A stretch of DNA of 64,000 bases from Actinoplanes campanulatus (GCF_014647795.1 NZ_BMPW01000037.1:18002-82001); one strand, 5' to 3'. Positions 24,774 to 34,067 are shown, counted from the first letter of the stretch. Numbers and translations: made by a program. The notes: generated from the letters alone by a model not told the origin.

Positions 24774-25633
24774 TGCCGGCTCGCGTCGATCTGCTGGTCT
24801 TCGAATGGGCGCCACGACTGCCGGGCGGCGGCAGCGGCCTGGGCGTGGTCGAGTCCACGCTGCCCGCCGACCAGCGGCAGGTCTGGGCCGAGCGGCTGGA
24901 GCGGCGGGTGTCCGTGCCGCCCGGCGGCGCCGGGCCGAGCACCTGCTATCTCCGGTACGGCGACCAGGCGGCGCTCCTGCACCGGTTCCCGGTTCGTGAC
25001 GTCCACAACCGGTGGGCGTCCAGCACCCAGGTGCTGGTCGGCCCGCCGTCGGTGATCACCATGCGGCGGGCGGTCGCCCTGCGCCCGGACCTGGTACCGC
25101 AGCGTTTCGGCCAGCCGGCCGACGGTTATCCGCGGTCCTGGGCCGACGCCAGCGACCCCGCCGGGGACCTCGACCGGGCGGCCCGCCTGCACCGCGGGAA
25201 GGCCACCGTGATGGTGGCCGAGCTGGGCCGGGCCCGCCCGCACGGCTGGGCGGTACGGGCGGGCGACATCGATCCGCGGGCGTTGCTGTGGGCGATCGCC
25301 GCCTGCCTGGGCGACATGGAGTTCTCCACCCGGGAAACCGAGGTCACCGACCCCGACCTGCCCACCGTGGTCTTCGTCGACGGCCCACCGGCCCGGTCCA
25401 GCGTCGGCACCGCCCGCCACTGGGTCGACCTGGGCGCCGCCACCGACCTGCCCGGCCGGGACCTGGCGAGCGCCGCGGACCTCGTCGAGACCCACACCGC
25501 GCGCCGCGGCGGCACGGGCCCGCGAACCGGTGACGCCGGGGCGGCCCCGACCGCGTTCTCGCTGCACCTGCTGATGCTCGCCGCCTGGTGGGCCGCGGTC
25601 GCGGTCCTGCTCACGGTCCTGAGCGGCCGATGA
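24773..25633 (+). CDS. Tail-anchored protein next to the GTPase
   Basis: The 286-residue protein has a soluble domain (1-250) and a single C-terminal membrane helix (LHLLMLAAWWAAVAVLLTVL), so it should be anchored with the bulk in the cytoplasm. The N-terminal segment VDLLVFEWAPRLPGGGSGLG and later WASSTQVLVGPPS recall GTPase-associated proteins that accompany bacterial regulatory GTPases, but the match is a weak impression. Its start shares a base with the GTPase stop (TGATG) and its end overlaps the next start, which supports a direct partner role for the pseudokinase-GTPase. Confidence 0.5.
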   Translation: MPARVDLLVFEWAPRLPGGGSGLGVVESTLPADQRQVWAERLERRVSVPPGGAGPSTCYLRYGDQAALLHRFPVRDVHNRWASSTQVLVGPPSVITMRRAVALRPDLVPQRFGQPADGYPRSWADASDPAGDLDRAARLHRGKATVMVAELGRARPHGWAVRAGDIDPRALLWAIAACLGDMEFSTRETEVTDPDLPTVVFVDGPPARSSVGTARHWVDLGAATDLPGRDLASAADLVETHTARRGGTGPRTGDAGAAPTAFSLHLLMLAAWWAAVAVLLTVLSGR

Positions 25634-26808
25634 TGAACCCCGTCACCCCACACCGGTGGCCGCTGTTCCCGCGAGCCGATCCGGGCGACCTGCCCGCCGC
25701 GGTCCTGCCGGCGGTGAGCATCCTCGTGCTGGGCGCGGTCATGCGGGCCGCATCGGTACCGCAGGTGCTGCTGGTGGCACTCGGCGTGGGCGGCTGCGGA
25801 TACCTGATGTCGATGGCGACCCTGGACCGGCATGCCGTGCCGGCGGCCCGCCTGCAGGCAGTGATCTCCATCTTCACCATGCTGGCCGCGGCCGGGCTGA
25901 TGCTGCGGACCTTCGCCGCCGGCGGCACGACCCGGGAATGGCTGATCTACGGGCTCGGCATGCTGTCCTTCCTCGTCGCCGGGGAGATCGGTGCGCGCTG
26001 CGGCGACGGGCCGAACACGGCGGCCATGGCGGTCGCCCTGCTGGTCGTGCTGGCCGCGCTGACCGTTCCGCTGTGGCACGGCGAGGCCGCCTGCGCGAGC
26101 GGCAGCGGCTGTGTCGCGCCGCTGCCGCTGATCACGCTGGGGATGGCGTTCCTGCTGGCGGCCGGGCTGGCCACCGGCATGATCCGGCCCGTTCTCGCCG
26201 ACCTGGCGGTGGCCGCCACGCTGCCGACCGTCACGGTCCTGGCGAGCCTGCGTGACCGTGCCACGGTGGTCCTGCTCGGCCCGGTCCTGTTCGCGGTGAT
26301 GCTGGCCGACCTGTCGTCGGCCGCGCCGCCGGCCGGCCGGGCCGCGCGGCGCCGGCTGCTGGTGCTGCTCGCCGCGGTACCGGCGGCGCTGGTGGCCGGT
26401 GTGGAGTCGATGGCCGCGCTGCTGCGGTTTCTGCGCGTGGCGGAGCCGGCGCCTCCCGCGTACGGGCCGGGCCTGCTCGCGCCCGGTGGCCCACTGCCGC
26501 TGGAAGCGTTCGGCCGTGCCCTGGTCGTGCTGCTGGTGGCGGTGCTGCTGTGGAACGTGGTCCAGCTCTGCGCCATGGTCCGGCGGCGCCGGCCGGGGTT
26601 CCCGGCGCTGCTGGCCGCCGGGGCCGGAGCCCATCTGGTCGTCTCGTTCACCGTGCCGTGCCTGGCCTGGGCCGGGCTGCCGGCGCCGCCGGGGCTCAGG
26701 ACGCTGCCGCCGGCCGCCGACGCCCTGAGTTTCCTGGTCGCCTTCGCCGAACTGGGCCTGCTGATCGGGGCGGCCACCCCACCGAGGACCGGCTGGCCCG
26801 GCCGGTGA
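25630..26808 (+). CDS. Polytopic membrane protein closing the vWA-tubulin-like operon
   Basis: The 392-residue protein is nearly all membrane, with about ten or eleven helices and short loops, one holding two cysteines (ACASGSGCVAPL, about residue 156). No transporter or enzyme motif was seen. ATG codons at 25630 and 25633 both overlap the preceding TGA, so it is translationally coupled to the tail-anchored protein. It may form the membrane base or channel of the system. Transcription should end shortly after 26808, since the next gene is convergent with only 25 bases between. Confidence 0.6.
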   Translation: MMNPVTPHRWPLFPRADPGDLPAAVLPAVSILVLGAVMRAASVPQVLLVALGVGGCGYLMSMATLDRHAVPAARLQAVISIFTMLAAAGLMLRTFAAGGTTREWLIYGLGMLSFLVAGEIGARCGDGPNTAAMAVALLVVLAALTVPLWHGEAACASGSGCVAPLPLITLGMAFLLAAGLATGMIRPVLADLAVAATLPTVTVLASLRDRATVVLLGPVLFAVMLADLSSAAPPAGRAARRRLLVLLAAVPAALVAGVESMAALLRFLRVAEPAPPAYGPGLLAPGGPLPLEAFGRALVVLLVAVLLWNVVQLCAMVRRRRPGFPALLAAGAGAHLVVSFTVPCLAWAGLPAPPGLRTLPPAADALSFLVAFAELGLLIGAATPPRTGWPGR

Positions 26809-26833
26809 CCGCGCCCGACGGCGAACGGCCCGT

Positions 26834-27574
26834 CTACTTCTTGGCCGCGAGCCACTCACCGAAGGTGGTCGCGGCGAGGTGGGCGTCGCCCTTGGCGATC
26901 AGCGCGTCGCCCGGCACCGCGGCGAACATGCCCGCCGCCGGGTCCACCACGACCGGGCGCTGGTCCCCGTTCGCCTCGAGCGCGATCCGGCCGAACTCGT
27001 CGAGCGTGAACACCTCCGGGCCGGCGACGTTGTGGTAGCCGTTCAGCGGCGCGCCGACGCTGACCTCGGCCACCTCGGCGGCGATGTCGGCCGAGGCGAG
27101 CGGCTGCACCGGCGTCGCGGGCAGGCGCACGGTGTTCTCGTCGGAGGTCCACGACAGCACCGCGGGCACGAACTCGAAGAACTGCGTGGCCCGCACGATC
27201 GACCACGGCACCGGTCCCGCCTTGAGGATGTCCTCCTGCAGCACCTTGGCCCGGTAGTAGTCCAGGCCGGGCACCAGGTCGACCCCGACGATCGACAGGA
27301 TCACCGCGTGCCCGACGCCCTGGCGCTGGGCGGCGGCCACCATGTTGTCCATCGTCGTACGAAAGAAGTCCGGCGACTTGTCGTCGAAGGTGGGCGAGTT
27401 GGTCAGGTTCACCACCACGTCGGCGCCCTTGAGACCGTCGTCGAGCCCTTCGCCGCTGAGCAGGTCGACGCCGCTCGACGGCGACAGCGGCACCGCCTCG
27501 TGCCCGTGCCCGGTGAGCAGCCTGACGACCTGGGAGCCGATGAGGCCGGTCCCGCCCAGCACTGCGATCTTCAT
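26834..27574 (-). CDS. NmrA/SDR-like NAD(P)-binding reductase
   Basis: This 246-residue atypical short-chain dehydrogenase starts with the dinucleotide motif MKIAVLGGTGLIGSQVV. It contains GADVVVNLTNSPTFDDKS, a YYRAK motif in VPGLDYYRAKVLQED (the usual YxxxK), and VPWSIVRATQFFEFVP, all typical of NmrA-like or NAD(P)H-binding proteins such as SDR-a5. Roles range from quinone or flavin reduction to redox sensing; the substrate is unknown. I chose ATG 27574 because the alternative GTG 9 bases upstream leaves too little room for the GAAGGG ribosome-binding site. It converges on the vWA operon. Confidence 0.8.
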   Translation of the reverse strand: MKIAVLGGTGLIGSQVVRLLTGHGHEAVPLSPSSGVDLLSGEGLDDGLKGADVVVNLTNSPTFDDKSPDFFRTTMDNMVAAAQRQGVGHAVILSIVGVDLVPGLDYYRAKVLQEDILKAGPVPWSIVRATQFFEFVPAVLSWTSDENTVRLPATPVQPLASADIAAEVAEVSVGAPLNGYHNVAGPEVFTLDEFGRIALEANGDQRPVVVDPAAGMFAAVPGDALIAKGDAHLAATTFGEWLAAKK

Positions 27575-27650
27575 TCGAACCACAACCCTTCGCTGTCACT
27601 GCCGTGTCACCACATTGACCGGACAGCCCCACCGGTTGTGACACGCTGCC

Positions 27651-27800
27651 TCACCCGGACGCCCGGTCTCGCCCCTTCGTGCCGCACCGACAACTGCGGC
27701 AATTTTCCCAGATGTCGGGTGCTCGCGTCGCCAACTGCCGCGCGTCGGCTTCGCTGATGTCGAGTGCCTCGGCGGCACCCTGGTCCGAGCGATCCGGATG
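27651..27800 (-). other. Possible small-protein remnant on the minus strand
   Basis: The minus frame reads DQGAAEALDISEADARQLAT followed by RAPDIWENCRSC, which looks like a real helical segment, not random translation. No convincing start or ribosome-binding site was found before the divergent methyltransferase gene. I do not recognise the family. It fills part of the 284-base gap; otherwise the gap holds only the promoters of its flanking genes. Confidence 0.2.
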
Positions 27801-27858
27801 GTGGTCGTAAGGTTCCGGGCATCCATCGATGTTTGCGCCGACGCGGAAGGAACGTGCA

Positions 27859-28680
27859 ATGACGGAGAATGCGGCCACCTCCGGACCCGATGGTCCTTCG
27901 CAGCTGAACACGAACGTGCCGCACTCGGCACGGGTCTGGAACTATCTGCTCGGCGGTAAGGACAACTTCGCGGTGGATCGTGAGGCAGCCGACTACGCCG
28001 TCAGGTTGATGCCCGAACTCGTGCTGTCGGCTCGGGCGAACCGGCAGTTCCTCGGCAGGGCCGTGCGGTTTCTGGCCGGCGAGGGGCAGATCCGTCAGTT
28101 CCTGGACGTCGGCACGGGGCTGCCCACGGCCGACAACACGCACGAGGTGGCCCAGTCGGTGGCTCCCGAGGCACGCATCGTGTACGTCGACAATGACCCG
28201 CTGGTGCTGACCCATGCCCGAGCGTTGCTGACCAGCAGTCCTCAGGGGGCCACGAACTACATCGAGGCCGACGTCCGTGATCCGCGGGCCATCCTGGAAG
28301 CCGCCGCCGGCACGCTGGACTTCACACGGCCGACCGCCGTCGTGCTGTCCGGCATCATCAACTTCGTCATCGACGACGCCGAGGCCCGTGCGGTGGTCGC
28401 CCAGTTCGTCGACGCCGTGCCTTCCGGCAGCTACCTGCTGATCTCCCATCCGACCACGGTGGTCAACGGGCCGGCCGTCGAGGAGTCGATGCGGCAGTGG
28501 AACGAGAGCGGGGCCGCTCCGATCAGAACCCGTAGCATCGAGGAGATCCGCGGGTTCTTCGCCGGACTCGATCTGCTGGACCCCGGCGTCGTCACCTGCA
28601 CCGCATGGCGGCCGGATCCGCAACACCCCGGCATCACCGAGGTCGTGTCGGAGTTCGTCGCGGTGGGGTGCAAGCCTTGA
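27859..28680 (+). CDS. PF04672-type SAM-dependent methyltransferase
   Basis: The 273-residue protein is of the actinomycete-specific methyltransferase family formerly called DUF574. Signatures are VPHSARVWNYLLGGKDNFAV near the N-terminus, IRQFLDVGTGLPTADNTHEV (motif I) and ARIVYVDNDPLVLTHARALL (SAM acid loop). The target is unknown. The ATG at 27859 follows GGAAGGA; an in-frame ATG at 27829 lacks a site. A paralogue lies at 37944-38732 with the same motifs. Such genes are often multicopy in antibiotic-producing actinomycetes, and nothing next to this one points to a substrate. Confidence 0.85.
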   Translation: MTENAATSGPDGPSQLNTNVPHSARVWNYLLGGKDNFAVDREAADYAVRLMPELVLSARANRQFLGRAVRFLAGEGQIRQFLDVGTGLPTADNTHEVAQSVAPEARIVYVDNDPLVLTHARALLTSSPQGATNYIEADVRDPRAILEAAAGTLDFTRPTAVVLSGIINFVIDDAEARAVVAQFVDAVPSGSYLLISHPTTVVNGPAVEESMRQWNESGAAPIRTRSIEEIRGFFAGLDLLDPGVVTCTAWRPDPQHPGITEVVSEFVAVGCKP

Positions 28681-28819
28681 GCGCACCACCGAGTTCGTGC
28701 AGGCCGGCTGGGCGGACGGCGACCGGAACCCGCTGATCGGATCCACCGGTACCCGACCGTCGTCGACGAAGCGGCGGCCGCTCTTCGGTGAATGCCAGTC
28801 ATCGACAACAATCACTGGC

Positions 28820-29860
28820 ATGAAACGTCCTTTCGCCGTCGCTCTCTGCGTTCTCGCCGCACTCCTCGTCGCGCCGCAACCCGTCCTCGCCGCCGACGCC
28901 TCCTACCGAACGCTCGGCGCAGCCGACAACCCCGACTGGATGGCGCCGTTGGCCGGCTCGACAAGCCTGGCCGCGCTCTCCATCCCCGGCACCCACGAGA
29001 CCATGTCGACGCACGGCGGTGCCCTGACCCAGACACAGGAGGACTTCGGTGACAGCGGCGGCACGCTCGCCCGCCAGCTGACCGCCGGCATCCGGATGAT
29101 CGACATCCGGGCGCGGGTCAACACCGGCAACACGTTCACCATTCACCACGGGGCGGCCTACCAGAACGCCAACTTCGACGACGTCCTCAGCCGGCTCGGC
29201 ACCTTCCTCGCCCAGCATCCCGGCGAGACCGTGGTGATGCGTCTCAAGCAGGAATGCACCGGCCAGTTCGGCTCGTGCACCGACGTGCCGGGCCAGAAGA
29301 GCTTCGCCGACATCTTCGACACCTACACCGCCCGGTACCCGGCACTGTTCTGGCAGCCGTCGGTGACCCGCGGGGCCGGCGCCCCGACACCGTCACTCGG
29401 CACGATCCGCGGCCGGGTCGTCCTGGCCGTCCTGCACGGACCGCACGGCGGCGCGATCGGGCACTACGGTCTCACGCAGTTCGCCGGCTGGGACGACGCC
29501 TCCTCGACCTACGTACAGGACGAGTACACGGTGCCCAATGTAGGAGCCATCGCGACCAAACGGGACCAGGTACGCCGGTTCCTCGACATCACCAGCGCCG
29601 GCGACCCGGGCACGATGTACGTCAACTTCGCCAGCGGCTCCAGCGTGTTCGCCCAGCCGCAGCAGGTGGCCGGAGGCGCGTTCGGGGTCCAGGGCGTCAA
29701 CCCGTTCCTGCTCACCTATCTGAACGAGGGCCCGGAGGTGCACACTCCGATCGTCCGGACCGGCATGCTGATGCTGGACTTCCCCGGCAGTGGCCTGATC
29801 AGCAAAATCATCTCGCTCAACACCGTCCGACTTCGTAATCAGCTCCCATCGGGGGTCTGA
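28820..29860 (+). CDS. Secreted phosphatidylinositol-specific phospholipase C-like protein
   Basis: The 346-residue protein has a signal peptide (MKRPFAVALCVLAALLVAPQ, cut near PVLAADA). The mature part follows the bacterial PI-PLC X domain: LSIPGTHETMS with the first catalytic histidine, IRMIDIRARVN with the D.R metal or substrate residues, and FTIHHGAAYQN with the second catalytic histidine. Then come VVMRLKQE and a long C-terminal barrel half. It should cleave phosphatidylinositol, or glycosyl-PI, outside the cell. I chose ATG 28820 because the signal peptide begins exactly there. Confidence 0.85.
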   Translation: MKRPFAVALCVLAALLVAPQPVLAADASYRTLGAADNPDWMAPLAGSTSLAALSIPGTHETMSTHGGALTQTQEDFGDSGGTLARQLTAGIRMIDIRARVNTGNTFTIHHGAAYQNANFDDVLSRLGTFLAQHPGETVVMRLKQECTGQFGSCTDVPGQKSFADIFDTYTARYPALFWQPSVTRGAGAPTPSLGTIRGRVVLAVLHGPHGGAIGHYGLTQFAGWDDASSTYVQDEYTVPNVGAIATKRDQVRRFLDITSAGDPGTMYVNFASGSSVFAQPQQVAGGAFGVQGVNPFLLTYLNEGPEVHTPIVRTGMLMLDFPGSGLISKIISLNTVRLRNQLPSGV

Positions 29861-29877
29861 CAGGGCGAAGGCCACAG

Positions 29878-29961
29878 CCGGATCAGGCGTGGCTGGTGGA
29901 GAAGGCCCTCGAGGACATGTCCGCGACGATGCGACGTATCGTCACGACGTTCCAGGTGTGA
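29878..29961 (+). pseudogene. Short C-terminal protein remnant
   Basis: A 27-codon frame reads AWLVEKALEDMSATMRRIVT and ends TTFQV with TGA. The amphipathic pattern resembles the extreme C-terminus of a methyl-accepting chemotaxis protein. No upstream body exists, because the PI-PLC gene ends 18 bases before it. It may be a leftover scrap; the assignment is weak. Confidence 0.2.
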
Positions 29962-30076
29962 TCGACGTCTGCAACCGGCCCGCACGTCAGGCGCGTGGCG
30001 CCGGCCGCCGGGGCCGCCGAAAAATGATCTCCGAAATGTCTCAGCTTCGGTGGCTCGGTGGCCGATTCCGGTGCGC

Positions 30077-33000
30077 ATGAATCCTCACCCCCGGGGTCTC
30101 GTCGCCGTCGCGGTCATCGTTGTGGGAACGCTTCTCACACCGTCACCCGCGACCGCGGCGACCAGCCCGTCGACCACGACCGTGTACGGCACCTTCTCCC
30201 GTGTTGTCGTGGACGGCGACCTGTCGACCCCGGCCGGGGATCAGGCGTCGAGAACCGTCACCGAGCCGGTCGTCACCATCGACGACACCACTGTGCCGAT
30301 GCCGGCGGCCGCCGCCGTCGGCCTGCGCCCGGGTACCGAGGTGGCGGTGACGGTGTCCGCGCCGGCCGCCGTGGACACCACCGCCGAGGTCGCCGCCGCG
30401 CTGGAAACCGGTCAGGCGCAGATCCTGGAAGCGGATCCGGCGCCGTTCGCCGGCACGCTGCCGCCGCAGCGGGCGGGCGCGCACACCCTGACCGTGCTGC
30501 CGGTGTACTGGACCGCGCCGGACTCGCAGACCCCCGCGACCCTGCGCACGGCGGCCGACGCGACCGCCGCGTTCTGGAGCGAGCAGACCGCCGGCGCGAT
30601 CACGATCCCGACGATCGACGTCCGGGACTGGATCAGCATCCCCAATCCCGTTACCTGCGACTATTCGGGCATTGCGAACGCGGCGCGTGCCGCACACGGG
30701 GTGGCCTCACCGACCAGCCGGGACCACGTGCTGATCTACTTCCCGAAGTTCACCGCCTGCAGCTGGGTAGGCCTCGCGTACCTTCCCGGTGGCCAGATGT
30801 GGATCAACGGGTACGGGTCTGCGGACGCCTGGGAGCACGAGTTCGGCCACAACCTCGGGCTGGGTCACGCCAACTCGGCCGCCTGCAAGGAGGGCGCCAC
30901 AGCGGTCCCGCTGAGCACGTCGTGCACGGTGTCCAGCTACGACGACTACGACGTGATGGGGTACGCCCGCTACCGCGACGGCCACAACGTGAACACGGCG
31001 TTGGCCGATGTGCTCGGCACGCTGGCCGATCCCGTGCCGGCCAGTTCCGGGACCATGGTGACACTGCCCGCGGTCACCGCGATCACGGCACGGCGCGCGG
31101 TCAAGGTTGCGCTGTCCGGGTCCACGCTCTACCTGGAGTACCGGCCGAGGACCGGCCGGGACGCCGGCCAGCCTCCCTCCGCCACCGGTGTCCAGGTACG
31201 CCAGTTGCTCAGCGGCAGCAACGAGTCCCGCATGCTCATCATGGACCCGGCGACGTCCAACCGGATGATGACGGTCGGCGCCAGATGGGCCGTGCCGGGC
31301 ACGTCGGTGACCCTCACCGTGGAACAGATCGACGCCGCCGGTGCCCGGATCCGCGTCGGCAACACCTACAACGACAGCACCCCGCCGCCCGCGCCGGCCG
31401 TTCCGGTGGTGACCGCGGCCGGGGTCGCCGGGGAGTACGCGTCGGGTTCGGTGACTCTGCGCTGGCCCGCGGTGACCGACCCGGAGTCGGGGATCGCGGA
31501 GTATCGCGTGCTGGTCGACGGGCAGTCGAAGATCGTCCCGGCGACCACCCCCACCATGACGCTGGGGCGTTTGACCGGCGCGGTGACGGTCACCGTGACC
31601 GCCGTCAACAAGGCCGGCCTGGTCGGCGCCGCGAGCCCGAGCATCACCGTGCGGGGCGACAACGCGCCGCCCACGGCTCCGGTCTTCGAGGCACCGACCG
31701 CGGGCCGGTCCGTGGGCGCGACGACCACCGTGCGCTGGGCCGCGGCGAGCGACGCGGACTCCGGCGTCGCCGGCTACGAGCTCCTTCTCGACGGTCGCAA
31801 GGTGGCCGTCGCAACCGCCGCGGCCACCTCCGCGGACGTCACCCTGCCGGCGCTGACCAACGGCGCCCACACGCTGACCCTGACCGCGGTGGACCGGGTC
31901 GGCAACCGCAGCGCCACGGCGGCGGTCTCCATCAACCTGGCCCGGGCCACGCTCAAGGCGCCGACCGTGCTCAAGGCCGCCGGTGACCCGGCCGGATCGG
32001 TCGTCTCCTGGACGGCGCCGGCGGCCCAGTCGGTGGCCGGCTACGACATCTTCGTGGACGGCGTAGCCAAGGACACCGTGGCGGCGACTCCGACGTCGTG
32101 GCGGCTGGCGAACGGACCGACCGACGGCGCCCACACGGTGGGCGTGCGGGCCCGCGACCCGCTGGGCAACGTCTCGCCGATCGTCACCGTGCGGGCCGTC
32201 CTGGACAGCACCGCGCCCGGTCAGCCCAAGGTGACCGCCCCGCTGGCCGGCACGGTCGTCAAGGGCAACCTGGCCCGGCTCTCCTGGACCGCGTCCACCG
32301 ACGCCCAGTCCGGCATCTCGGCCTACGTCATCGAGGTCGACCACGTGGAGAAGGCCAGGTTGGCCGGCTCGGCCCGCACCGCGTCGGTCGTGGTTCCCGA
32401 CGGGACACACCACCTCACCGTCGCGGCCGTCAACGGCAACGGTCTGCGCTCGGTGGCCTCCGACGCGCTGGGCGTCACCGTCACCGCCACGCCGACCGCC
32501 CCGACCCCGCCGCGGATCACGGCGCCGGGCGCCCGCAAGTCGACGAACGCCGACAGCGTCACCGTGACCTGGACGGCGGCCGTCGACGGCGGCGGCCTCA
32601 CCGGCTACGAGGTACTGGTGGACGGGCAGGTGGCCGCGACCGTCGGCGCCACCGTCACCAGCGCCACCGTCCCGCTCGCCGCCGGCACGCACACGCTGGC
32701 CGTCCGGGCAGTCGACCCGAGCGGCCTGGCCGGCACCTCCACCATCATCCCCGTCACCATGGACGCCGCCTCGCCGACCATCGACGCGGTCGTGACCAAA
32801 CTCCGGCCCGGCTCCGCTGCCGCCGGTCTTCCGGTCACCCTGACCGCCTCCGCCGCCGACGCGAGCGGGGTCTGCGCGCTCACCGCGACGGTGGACGGCA
32901 AGACGCTCGGCACGGCACCGGCCGGCACACTCACCGTGACCACCACGCTGCCCGCCGCGACACAGAACGTCCTGGTCACCGCCACGGACTGCGCGGGCAA

Positions 33001-33385
33001 CACGGCCACCAGGACCGGCCCGGTGTCGCTGGCCTCGGTCGAGGAGTCGGCCGGGACACTCACCGGTACATGGACCACCTCGTCGGCGGCCGGCTACTCC
33101 GGCGGCGCGGCCAGCTCCGCATCGACGGCGGGCTCGGCGCTGACGTGGACCTTCACCGGCTCCCATGTGGCCTGGATCGGCTCACGGACGCCGACCTCCG
33201 GCGCGGCCGGCGTCTACCTGGACGGCCGCAAGGTCGCCACGGTCGACACCCGAGGGACCGCCGGCCATCGGCAGGTGCTCTGGGCCGGGGCCACCAACCC
33301 CGGCACACACACCGTCACCGTGGTCGTGGCGGGCACGTCCGGCCGGCCGGCCGTGCTGGTGGACGGCTTCGCCGCCGTCTCCTGA
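30077..33385 (+). CDS. Large secreted metzincin metalloprotease with Ig-like modules
   Basis: This 1102-residue exported protein begins with a signal peptide (cut near ATAATS). The catalytic domain (about 150-420) carries the zinc motif WEHEFGHNLGLGH, that is HExxHxxGxxH, and a Met-turn in DDYDVMGYARY, which places it among metzincins, closest in feel to M11 gametolysin-like peptidases. About six Ig- or FN3-like repeats of roughly 90 residues follow (430-1000), each containing a variant of SGVAGYELLLDGRKVA and DGAHTVGVRARD. A final beta domain (GAAGVYLDGRKVATVDTRG) may bind carbohydrate. It likely degrades host or environmental proteins and glycoproteins. An upstream in-frame GTG at 30050 is less likely, as it precedes the signal peptide. 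Confidence 0.85.
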   Translation: MNPHPRGLVAVAVIVVGTLLTPSPATAATSPSTTTVYGTFSRVVVDGDLSTPAGDQASRTVTEPVVTIDDTTVPMPAAAAVGLRPGTEVAVTVSAPAAVDTTAEVAAALETGQAQILEADPAPFAGTLPPQRAGAHTLTVLPVYWTAPDSQTPATLRTAADATAAFWSEQTAGAITIPTIDVRDWISIPNPVTCDYSGIANAARAAHGVASPTSRDHVLIYFPKFTACSWVGLAYLPGGQMWINGYGSADAWEHEFGHNLGLGHANSAACKEGATAVPLSTSCTVSSYDDYDVMGYARYRDGHNVNTALADVLGTLADPVPASSGTMVTLPAVTAITARRAVKVALSGSTLYLEYRPRTGRDAGQPPSATGVQVRQLLSGSNESRMLIMDPATSNRMMTVGARWAVPGTSVTLTVEQIDAAGARIRVGNTYNDSTPPPAPAVPVVTAAGVAGEYASGSVTLRWPAVTDPESGIAEYRVLVDGQSKIVPATTPTMTLGRLTGAVTVTVTAVNKAGLVGAASPSITVRGDNAPPTAPVFEAPTAGRSVGATTTVRWAAASDADSGVAGYELLLDGRKVAVATAAATSADVTLPALTNGAHTLTLTAVDRVGNRSATAAVSINLARATLKAPTVLKAAGDPAGSVVSWTAPAAQSVAGYDIFVDGVAKDTVAATPTSWRLANGPTDGAHTVGVRARDPLGNVSPIVTVRAVLDSTAPGQPKVTAPLAGTVVKGNLARLSWTASTDAQSGISAYVIEVDHVEKARLAGSARTASVVVPDGTHHLTVAAVNGNGLRSVASDALGVTVTATPTAPTPPRITAPGARKSTNADSVTVTWTAAVDGGGLTGYEVLVDGQVAATVGATVTSATVPLAAGTHTLAVRAVDPSGLAGTSTIIPVTMDAASPTIDAVVTKLRPGSAAAGLPVTLTASAADASGVCALTATVDGKTLGTAPAGTLTVTTTLPAATQNVLVTATDCAGNTATRTGPVSLASVEESAGTLTGTWTTSSAAGYSGGAASSASTAGSALTWTFTGSHVAWIGSRTPTSGAAGVYLDGRKVATVDTRGTAGHRQVLWAGATNPGTHTVTVVVAGTSGRPAVLVDGFAAVS

Positions 33386-33455
33386 ACCCGGGCGAGTGGG
33401 TGACGCGAGCTGAGCCACGGCGGTAGGCAAGGGGTTCCGGCAGCGGTGGCTTCTC

Positions 33456-33750
33456 GTGGTGCATCATCGCCGGGTGGGGGAGACGCCGACGGCAGCGGAG
33501 CCGGCACGACTCGACCTGAACCTGCTGGTCGCGTTGGACGTCCTGCTGCGTGAGCGCAGCGTCACCAGGGCCGCGGAGCGTCTCGACCTCACCCAGCCGA
33601 CCCTGTCGGCGTCACTGCGACGGCTTCGCCGCCACGTCAAGGACGAGCTTCTGGTACGGGTGGGCAACCGCAACGAACTCATCCCGCTCGGAGTGGTGCT
33701 CGCCCCGCTGGTGGCGACGGCGCTCGGCGTGGTGTCGCGGCGTACGTCGC
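33456..33750 (+). pseudogene. N-terminal head of a LysR-family regulator (truncated)
   Basis: The frame gives a typical LysR helix-turn-helix: [40 protein letters not shown] and [13 protein letters not shown]. The similarity ends abruptly near residue 95-100, where a full gene would continue for another 200 residues with the effector domain. Beyond 33750 the same frame is arginine-rich nonsense, and the neighbouring frame encodes a piece of superoxide dismutase. The break looks like a deletion fusion. Confidence 0.65.
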
Positions 33751-33894
33751 GTGCAGGGCTCCGGCTGGGGTGTGCTCGCGTGGGAGCCGCTGTCGCAGCG
33801 GCTGATCGTGGAGCAGGTCTACGACCACCACGGCAACGTCGGCCAGGGATCCACGCCGATCCTGGTCTTCGACGCCTGGGAGCACGCCTACCGG
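33751..33894 (+). pseudogene. Fragment of Fe/Mn superoxide dismutase
   Basis: A frame shifted from the LysR head reads [20 protein letters not shown], then [13 protein letters not shown] and [10 protein letters not shown]. These are the C-terminal domain of Fe/Mn superoxide dismutase, including the DAWEHAY motif that supplies two metal ligands. The N-terminal half with the first two ligands is absent, and the end after HAY is lost too. The remnant is fused head-on to the LysR fragment, which shows local gene loss. Two more short scraps follow to about 34030 ([15 protein letters not shown] and [16 protein letters not shown]), each in a frame of its own and unidentified. Confidence 0.7.
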
Positions 33895-34067
33895 CCAGAG
33901 CATGGACGAGCTGGTCCAGGAGCTGACGCTCCTCATGGCCGAGGGCGGCTGAGTCGTGTTCACGATCACGGCGGCGACCGCCGAACGGCTGCGCGACCAG
34001 GTGGACCGGCCTCGTCTACCCGGCTCTGACGATCGACGATCAGTGGACCGGTAACGCCGGGCCCGAG

